From assembly GCA_947311845.1 (NCBI GenBank), contig CAMZMU010000027.1, forward strand, positions 72,210,184 through 72,274,183: DNA of 64,000 bases, read 5' to 3'. The stretch's first letter is position 1; the number at the start of each line of letters is the position of its first letter. The notes under the pieces were generated by a model that worked only from the letters and a program-made list of their open reading frames with translations, made no database searches and had not been told where the DNA came from. The position numbers and the translations under genes are program-made. Below, piece after piece: positions 55,753-64,000 of this stretch. The stretch is from Poa pratensis. Lineage: Eukaryota > Streptophyta > Magnoliopsida > Poales > Poaceae.

Positions 55753-57335
55753 AACTCGCCTATGTTGTCTCAACATAGCCGGTCCCAAGCCCGGATAAAG
55801 GAGAGGGTTGTGATAGGCTTGGCAAGCCAACGGAAAAAACCCAGCCACTCTTATGGAGATGAAACTCAAAAGAACCTCGTTGGGGCGTAACGCTCGACGC
55901 GCCATATCGGAACCCGGGTGCGGTGTCAAGTGCGCAAGGTTCGGGCCGCCACCCCCTTGGTGGCGCGCCGTATCTTGGTCTGGATACGGTGATAAGTGAG
56001 CAAGGATCAGGTCGTCGCATCCTTAGTGGTGCGCTGCATCGACGCCCGGGTGTAGTGAAAAATGAGCAAGGGTCTTCGCATTTGACTCGACGAGTGCGGA
56101 GGGTAAGGATGTTAGCCGAGCCTAGGAGGATCCGCTTAGGTAGCTGGAATGTAGGATCCCTGACGGGCAAGTTACGGGAGTTAGTTGATACGGCGATAAG
56201 GAGTCGTGTTGATGTCCTATGCGTCCAAGAGACCAAATGGAAGGGACAGAAGGCGAAGGAGGTGGAGGATACCGGCTTTAAGCTGTGGTACACGGGGACA
56301 ACTTTAAACAAAAATGGGGTAGGCATCTTGATCAACAAGAGCCTCAAGGATGGAGTAGTGGACGTCAAGAGGTAAGGAGATCGGATTATCCTAATCAAGC
56401 TGGTTGTTGGGGACTTAGTTCTTAATGTTATCAGCGCGTATGCCCCGCAATTAGGCCACAACGAGAGCACCAAGAGAGAGTTCTGGGAAGGTCTTGAGGA
56501 CTTGGTTAGGAGAATACCTACTGGTGAGAAGCTCTTCATAGGAGGAGACCTCAATGGCCACGTGGGTACATCTAACATAGGTTTTGAAGGGGTGCATGGG
56601 GGTTTTGGCTATGGCATCAGGAACCAAGAGGGTGAGGATGTCTTAAGCTTCGCCCTAGCTTACGAATTGGTCGTAGCTAACACCCTCTTTAGAAAGAGAG
56701 AATCCCACCTAGTGACTTTCAGTAGTGGCCAACACTCTAGCCAGATTGATTTTGTCCTCTCTCGAAGAGAAGATAGACGCGCTTGCGTTGATTGTAAGGC
56801 GATACCTGGAGAGAGTGTTGTCCATCAGCATAAGCTGGTGGTGGCTGACTTCCGTTTTCGGATTCGTGTCCAGCGGGTTAAGCGCCCAAAAGTTGCTAGA
56901 ACAAAGTGGTGGAAGTTAAAGGGAGATGCAACTCAAGCTTTTAAGGAGAGGGTTTTTAAGGAGGGCCCTTGGGAGGAAGGAGGCGATGCGAACATTATGT
57001 GGATGAGGATGTCGACTTGCATTCGGAAGATTACTTCAGAGGAGTTTGGGGTGTCTAGGGGAAGTAGAAGGGATGCTAAGGATACCTGGTGGTGGAACGT
57101 TGAGATCCAGAAGGCTATTAAGAAGAAGAATGACTGTTTAAGACGCCTATACCTGGACAGGAGCGCAACCAACATGGAGATATATAAGGAGGCAAAGAAG
57201 GCCGCAAAGCGAGCGGTGAGCGAGGCAAGGGGTCGGGCGTATGAGGATCTCTACCAACGTCTTAACACGAAGGAAGGTGAAAGGGACATCTATAAGATGG
57301 CGAAGATGAGAGAAAGGAAGACGAGGGATGTCTGA
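55753..57335 (+). pseudogene. LINE (RTE-type) fragment with endonuclease domain, one in-frame stop
   Basis: The frame reads an AP-endonuclease-like domain: GSWNVGSLTGKLRELV, VDVLCVQETKWKG (catalytic Glu), ISAYAPQLG, IGGDLNGHVG (Asp, Asn), SSQIDFVLSRR and VVHQHKLVVADF (His). These are the usual catalytic positions. A TAA at 56373-56375 interrupts it after DVKR, and the frame continues unchanged afterwards. The following basic region leads towards reverse transcriptase, but that domain is missing because an LTR sequence begins at 57336. Proteins of this kind are often annotated as craniofacial development protein 2-like and belong to RTE-clade LINEs. It is non-functional. Confidence 0.85.
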
Positions 57336-57898
57336 TACGTCTCAAACGTATCTATAATTTTTGATGTTCCATGCTGTTATTTTCTGGGACTAACCTATTA
57401 ACAAGATGCCACAGTGCCAGTTCCCTGTTTTCTGCTGTTTTTGGTTTCAGAAAATCTATTAAGGAAATATTCTCGGAATTGGACGAAACAAAAGACATCG
57501 TCAATAATATCACGAGGAGATCACGGAGTCCAAAGGGGAGTCGGAGCAAACCCACCAGGGGGCCACGCCACACTAGGGCGCGGCCCAGGGTGGGCCCGTG
57601 CCCTCCTATGGCGTGGTGGCCCCCCTCGGCCACCGACGCCGCCTCTTCGCCTATATATTCTCCGCGACGCGAAAACCCTATTACGGTCGATCATATTCCA
57701 CGAAAAGTTCCATCGCGGCCGTCATCGTCAATCTCAGATCGGAGGAGTTCTGAAGCTCTTCCCGGCACCCTGCCGGAGGGGAGATCATCACCGGAGGGCT
57801 CTACATCACCATGCCTGTCTCCGGAGTGATGCGTGAGTAGTCCACCCCTGGACTACGGGTCCATAGCAGTAGCTAGATTTTCGTCCATAGCAGTAGTT
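57336..57898 (+). mobile_element. 5' fragment of an LTR (TGATACGTCTC type)
   Basis: It begins TGATACGTCTCAAACGTATC, a start I know from abundant Triticeae gypsy-like LTRs. It contains a GC-rich leader with CTATATATTCTCCGCGACGC (57649-57668, TATA-like) and stops abruptly at about 57898, where sequence identical to 22351 onward begins. A short duplicated CCATAGCAGTAG (57861 and 57885) precedes the break. No second LTR is present. Confidence 0.68.
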
Positions 57899-60800
57899 AG
57901 ATAATCATTCAAAAATAATTTATGTTTGCTTTTGAAATCGTTCAAAAATATATTTCGTTCAAATACCTATTTTTGTTCACTTTTTGAAAATCGATCAAAA
58001 TAATTTCCGTTTCACAGACTTTTTCAGTTCGCCTTTTAAAATCATAAAAATATTTTTCGTTCAAATACCTATTTTTATTCACTATTTGAAAATCGTTAAA
58101 AAATAATTTCCGTTCAGAGACTTTTTTGCTCGCTTTTAAAATCGTTCAAAAATAATTTCTGTTTAAATTCCTATTTTTTGTTCACTTTTTGAATAAAATT
58201 CAAAAATAATTTCCGTTTACAGACTCTTAATGTTCGTCTTTTAAAATCGTTCAAAAATAGTTTCATTTCAAATACCTATTTTTGTTCACTTTTTTGAAAA
58301 TCGTTAAAAAAAATTCCGTTCACAGAATTTTTATCTTCACATTTTGAAATCGTTCACCGGCGTTTTTTGTTCACTTTTAAAACCGTTCATATTTGTATTT
58401 TAAAAAAGGTTCATAATCATATTTTAAAATTGTTTATATTCAAAATTTAAATTTTGAAAATCGCACCATTTTTCTTACACGCACTATGGCTTATACTCTT
58501 GTCTCTGTCTGGTTGATGTCTCTGTGTGTGTTTGAGTTCGTAAGTGACACTAAAACTTTTTTATGCATGAAGCAACGAAACAGAAAAACGTGCACGACTA
58601 ATCACGAGCGAGCAGTCCGCACGCGTGAAAACAGACGAACCATGCGGAAACGACGAGGGAGCAGCCCAAAATGGGCCAGGCCCACTAACACCAGGGGTGC
58701 GATGCCTGGTTATCATCGACCAGGTCGATAGGTAGGGGCTCCCTTCCTCTCAAAAAAAAAAGATAGGTAGGGGCTCCCCGCGAGACACCTCTCCCTCTCG
58801 TAGCTCTCTCTCGCTCCCTGTCTCTATCGCCGCCGCTGCCGCCGTCGCCCCCTGCTTCTCCGGCCGGCAATGGCTAGGTCCGGCACTAATGCCTGCTGGT
58901 TTACTCCGCCTCGCCCCCCTCCACCGATTCCCCGCCGCCGATTTGTTCCTCCGTTCCCGCACGCAGCTCCGAGGCTAACCCTAGCCGCCATGGCTTGGGT
59001 CGCCGACGCGGCTACGCTACCCCGCGCCATTAGATGCTCTGCATCGGCGTCAGAAACTCCTATTGCGCCCCTTCTCGACTACGCCGCCTCGGCCTCCCCT
59101 TGGACCCCGCGGTGAGATGGTGGCGAACTGTTTCTGCAACCTCGGTGAAGCTGGGCTGCTTGGTGTTCGAGCAAATGCCGCCACCAGATGAAGGTGGCGA
59201 GGAACTCGCGATGACACATAAGCAGGTCGTCGCCATGTCGAGGAGGCAGTATCACTAGCAAGGAGGCACCAGATGCATCGCGCCCATCCCATCGCCAACG
59301 GCAATGCGAACCACCTGAGCTTTCCTCTCCAGCTGCCGGCGCTTGCCGCACAGTCGTTCTCTGATTTGTATTCAAGAAGCTTCCATCGTCCGCCGCCCTT
59401 TTCCTGACGGTTTCCTCCCTGGAGGTCCTGCGGCCATCCTCCCTGTGTTCCTGTCGGCTTCCTCCTGTTGCGGTCATGCATTGTCCCGGAGCACCTGATG
59501 TCATCTACTTCATTTCCAAGCACGGACAAGGTGATGTGCTACACTTTTTTGGTCAGAATTTTTTCTCTGTTTGCATATCGTTGGAGAAATTGGTCTACGT
59601 TTTGTGTAGATATGTAACTTGGCACATAATAAGATAATGTCCAAATTATTAAATTCCATTGGCGACTGACCTGTAGTGTCCTTTAGGCTGCTATGTCATT
59701 TGTGAGATAAAGGGAGATTGTTACCTGTCTTAGACCAGATTGAAAGTGACGATAAAAAGTCGGTGAAGTTTTGAATAAGTATCAAGAATTAAAAACTGTA
59801 AACCTGACAACCATGGACAGTTTCAAACAGACCCTTAGCTCAATATTGTAGTATCGTCTGCACGTTCATGTTACGATAGTTAGCATGAGGTGCATAGCTC
59901 ATAGACATCTGCATTTTGTTTGTTCGCAGTACTTCTAATTGCAATTTTGTTCATATGGTTGATCCCAGAGCAACACTTATGTCCAGTTGGTTATGGCATC
60001 TTAATTCAGCGAGCACAACACTCAGATCATTGCATCTGAATTTTGTTGGTTTGCATCTGTGTTAACATCAGTTGTTACTCCTCAGTTCTCTACAGATGCT
60101 ACATATTGAAAGAACATACACTTATGAAAAGTGACTCATGTCGGCCTAAAAAGCAGCTTTGTGCTCGTCTTGAGTGTTATGCTTGGCCTGAGATCAGGGT
60201 ACGGTGGTGGTGTCTCCCCGTACTGCACAACACGCTTTTGTTCTGTTCACATGGGCTCACTTTCCTCTCTTCAATTGCAGGAGCAAGATCAGAGCAGCGA
60301 CCAGGTTTCACGACCACTCGACTGAAGCTACCAGGGGCACGACCATAGTAGCAACATGGCGCGTGGGCCAGTGCCTCTCATGCTCCTACGCGTCCTCGAG
60401 CCTCCACCCATCCTACTCCTGCTCTATCTGCCAATGATCAACAATTGTTCTGTGCTGCATCTGGTACTGCTGCTACTCCAGTCCATACTGTTGTAGTGTA
60501 TGAAAATTGATTGTATTCTTTAGAGTTGAGTCTTCAATTCATGATGTTTAAGTGCATACACAATTTGTGCATAGTAGACTCTATTTCAAGCTTAGTACAT
60601 TAAAACAAAGTATTATTTGATCATGTGAAGATGAACATGCTCTACTTTGGTTGATGAATCCACGCCCTTGGAGATGTTCCTGTGTGTTACTAGGCTTAAA
60701 TAGGAAAATCAACTTGTGGAATTGTAATAGAAATATAATGATCCATGAACAGTTTTTGAAGTAGATTGTTGCACATGGGAATTTGAAACTGAAGTTTGTT

Positions 60801-62789
60801 GTTACTTCTGGAAGGTGACACAAAAATTCAGCTATTAGCTATTGTTGTTGATCCAGAACCTACCAAATTAAATGGTTATAACTTAGTGTTCCCTTGATTT
60901 ATAAGGAATTCATGGAATGCAGTTCCATGAGCACATTAACATATTCAGGGCTGAATGAAAGTTTTACTTATTTCTTGGTTCCTAGATTTATCATTTATCA
61001 ACTTGAGATGCATAACAAAAATTAGGAGCATTTTCTATTTATGTATATGTGGTATTCCTAAAAATATACATCACTTCAACTCATGCTTCTTTGTGTATGT
61101 CAAGCACATTGGAGGTGTTCAGACGATTGAGGTGTGCATCCCCATCATCTGCACAAACATGAAAGACCTCACTGACGGCAGTTGCTTGCGTGCGGTGGCA
61201 TAGAGTGGTCGTGACTGGGGGAGTAGAAATTAGCCTGTGAGGTGGACATGCTTCATTTCAACATGACCTGTTTGTTAAGTCCTTTTGTACATGCCCAGAA
61301 TTTTTGTGTCACCTTTCCTGGATCCAACATAACCATGAATTTGTTTTAAAAAATCCACTCTTGCAAACTTTTCACCTGGCACATTTTACATGTACAACTT
61401 CAAGCAGGTTAGTTTATTAAGATACTCATCTGTTAGTTTGAACTCATTTGTGGCATAGATATTGTCGCAATGCACAAAAAATGGGGAGACCATGGAGGGA
61501 GTGCATGGCTCTAATATGTTATAAACATCTTCCATCTATATACACGGACACTTACTGTTTTTATGCACCAAGATAATTGGCGCAGGTGTAGCCGCGCTGC
61601 GAATTTGGCTGTGGATTCCTGATCTGGTTCTGATAGGGGTGTGTAGTTCGCGTTGCGTCCCGGCTGATCAGGGTCTTGTAGGCTAGCTCGGGTTGGTTTT
61701 ATGCGATGCGATCATGATAGCAATCTTGGATGTGACCAGGGATCGGTATTTCCTTCTGCAGGTTTTGGCTTTTGTTACCAGCTAGACATACGAACATTTC
61801 TGTAGCGCAAGTGAGGCTTCTTGTGTTCCATTATGTCAGTTTGGCTGGTTTATTTGGCCTCGTGGATGAAAAGTACTATCTTCGGGGATTTACTTAGAGA
61901 TAATGCATTGTCTACATGTCTTTTTCTAGAATGCTAGTTAAAGCTATCACCTTGTTATACTGTCATGAGAAGATATAGTTCTACCACCACTTATCACTGA
62001 TTGTGCTCAGTTATTGTACTTAATAGGAGTGGCAACAATACGGTAGCTTTGTGGGATATCCAACATTTCCCTATCATGGGAGCCCATGTTTTATCTTGTT
62101 TGTCACATGGTACGGACATACCGTCTGTTAGTCATGCATGATGTTCTTGCTGATAATTGTGTATGGGCTGGTTATACACTTCATGACTGAAGAACCGCAT
62201 GCTGATTGCTGGAAATGATATGCTGTGGTCTAGTCTGCTTTTCAGACTATTTTAGTTTTTGATGATCTTTAGCCTTTATCTGTCTTTGGAACTTATGGTT
62301 CCTTGCAGTACTCCTACCTTAGCTGTGGTGCATAATCCCTTGGTAAACATGTCAAGTTTGTTTGCGATGATGTTTATTAGTTCGTTGTTGTGGTCATTTG
62401 GGTTTATATCTCCTGTCAGCTTAGATCTTTGTGATGCAGTTTTTTTTTACTCGCGATGCATTACTTGTGATGTATTGGGGTATTTGATCTGTCTGCAAAA
62501 TCTAAAATATATGCTCTGCTACTTGACAGCAGCATGATAAGATGTATTATGCAATTTTTGCTTGATTATGTTGTAAATCATTATACTTAGGAACTTGCTT
62601 TATTTTTTCCAAATCTTACTCTTGGAATCGAGGAAGCGTTAATTGAACATAATCCAGTATCATCATATATTATTTAATGGGCTCAGCCATCTGTACTGGT
62701 TTAGTTATTGTGCTAAAATTGCTGGCTGTTTATCTTGATTCGCAGAATGAAAGTCTCATTTCTGGTGTATTTCTTTAATTTTATTTCAG

Positions 62790-63328
62790 TTCAAGGAGCT
62801 TGCACAAGCTTATGAGGTTCTGAGTGACCCTGAGAAGCGTGAGATCTATGATCAGTATGGTGAAGATGCCCTCAAGGAAGGAATGGGAGGAGGTGGAGGT
62901 GGAGTTGATCCATTTGACATCTTCTCATCATTCTTTGGACCCTCTTTTGGAGGTATTGTTTGAAGACAACCTGTTTCCCTCTTTAACCGTCAAACTCTGT
63001 TGTAGTCCATGTGGTATCGATGTGCTAAATGCCATATGCGTTTTGTGAGCAGGTGGTGGTGGCTGCAGGGGCAGAAGGCAAAGGAGGGGGAGGATGTTGT
63101 TCATCCACTGAAAGCTTCTCTAGAAGATCTTTACAATGGTACCTCAAAGAAGCTCTCTCTTTCCCGCAGTGTCCTCTGCTCCAAGTGCAAGGGGTAAGTC
63201 TTTTTTGTCCTTTCCAAGTAACCCAGCTGGCCATGTGTTTCTCGCAATACCGTTCTTGAACATAGTTCTTTGTTTATTTCAGGAAGGGCTCCAAGTCTGG
63301 TGCTTCCATGAGGTTTTCGGTGCTGTGA
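62790..63328 (+). pseudogene. Second copy of the captured DnaJ fragment
   Basis: The exons at 62790-62952, 63053-63193 and 63283-63328 correspond to 27243-27781 at an offset of 35547 and encode the same J-domain end, G/F region and first zinc-finger half. No protein difference was seen. It is a by-product of the segmental duplication and has no separate origin. Confidence 0.88.
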
Positions 63329-63918
63329 AGTGATTTTTCAGGTTTCAGCTATGGTGTGCTGTGAAGTTATGATTAGTGTACTGTGATTCGAATTGTGATT
63401 CGAATTGATGCTGTACTGTGATAACGGGTCCTGTAATAAAAGATTACTGTTTAGAAACTGGTATATAACAGATTTGATTCGAATTGATGTTGTACTGTGA
63501 TGTTTACAAGTTGATGATTCGAATTTGTACCCTGTGATTCGAATTGAGTGATGTGATTTGAATAACAGATTTAGAGTACATTTTGAATTTGCTTGAAAAG
63601 ACCTCAGATTGATTTAGGGGAAGATAATCAGATTGTCCCTAAAGGTTTTAGGGCACTATCTAAAAGTGCCCAAACAACATTTAGGGGCACATTCTCAAAG
63701 TGCCCCTATACATATTTGGGGCATTCGAGAAAATGTCTCTAATTGAATTAGAGGCACTTCCCAAAATGCCCCTGAATTAGAGGCACTTTGAAAAAGTGCC
63801 CCTAAAACCTTTAGCAACACAGGTATTGGTGGCACTTCAAAAAAGTGCCCTTAATACTATTGGAGGTACAAAAGTGACATTTTGGTAAGTGCCCCAAAAG
63901 GTTGACCGTGTGGTAGTG

Positions 63919-64000
63919 TTTCCGCCGTAGTCACGCATACTGGCCGGGGGGATGGCCATGTTTGCGGTGCTCTGCATGCTGCTGGCGGTGACGCTGATGG
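63919..64000 (+). pseudogene. Duplicated 3' fragment of the membrane-protein pseudogene
   Basis: Starting with the TTT duplication beside the CACTA terminus, this is the same as 28371-28452, including the in-frame TAG and the start of the last membrane span (MAMFAVLCMLLAVTLM). It is cut by the window end. Confidence 0.88.

Larger units (their letters stand above)
57899..64000 (+). repeat. Second copy of the Pack-CACTA segment with its right flank (segmental duplication)
   Basis: It matches 22351-28452 at an offset of 35548 (35547 between one-base indels) for at least 6.1 kb, with only about a dozen differences noted by eye (roughly 0.2%). It begins inside the AT-rich array, lacks the left terminus of the CACTA, includes the right terminus (63918), and continues into the membrane-protein pseudogene to the window end. 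The left break shares a few bases (TTAGA) between the two parents. Because host flank is copied too, it arose by duplication and not by transposition. An assembly artefact must be excluded. Confidence 0.92.

Overview
This is grass nuclear DNA, most likely from a Pooideae species and probably Triticeae. The evidence is a Copia element with Angela/BARE/WIS-type ends, Stowaway MITEs with the CTCCCTCCGT terminus, a Harbinger-like element with GGGCATCTCCAGCCG ends, several CACTA ends, and GC-rich, mostly intron-poor genes set in AT-rich spacer. There is no prokaryotic, organellar or viral signal. Most of the window is transposable elements in nested or side-by-side insertions. All calls were made by eye; no database search was run.

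Layout. 1-5925: a non-autonomous LTR retrotransposon on the minus strand with a very long (3.8 kb) LTR, cut by the window start. 6930-9969: a many-exon gene of the plant Transposase_24 (En/Spm, CACTA) type, followed by a 370-bp Helitron and, at 11143, a CACTA right end. 11159-19386: a complete but coding-dead Angela-type Copia element with a CAATT target duplication. 20798-28498: a membrane-protein pseudogene split by a 7.14-kb CACTA element (21231-28370) that carries a spliceable piece of a DnaJ/Hsp40 gene. 28827-37272: two GC-rich reading frames, each interrupted by an apparent solo LTR (29436-31722 and 34887-36985) and each still in frame once the insertion and one target duplication are removed. 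Between them lie a duplicated tRNA-SINE-like unit and a long foldback.

38490-41480: two MITEs, a CACTA end fragment, promoter relics, and an intact six-span membrane-protein gene on the minus strand (40355-41218). 41480-43466: a Harbinger-like element inserted about 260 bp upstream of that gene, carrying an intact two-exon gene of its own for a 366-residue acidic protein. 43739-55752: three Helitrons of one family, with LINE fragments, Stowaway MITEs and another CACTA end. 55753-57335: an RTE-type LINE fragment with one in-frame stop, cut by an LTR fragment (57336-57898). 57899-64000: a near-identical second copy of 22351-28452. This copy runs past the CACTA terminus into the flanking pseudogene, so it is a segmental duplication (or an assembly duplication), not a second transposition.

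The probable functional genes are few: the six-span membrane protein at 40355-41218, the Transposase_24-type gene at 6930-9969 (possible frameshift near its start), and the Harbinger-borne gene at 42049-43211. The membrane-protein family seems to have proliferated locally. The window holds one intact copy, one disrupted copy, one duplicated 3' end and at least two relics of its promoter.
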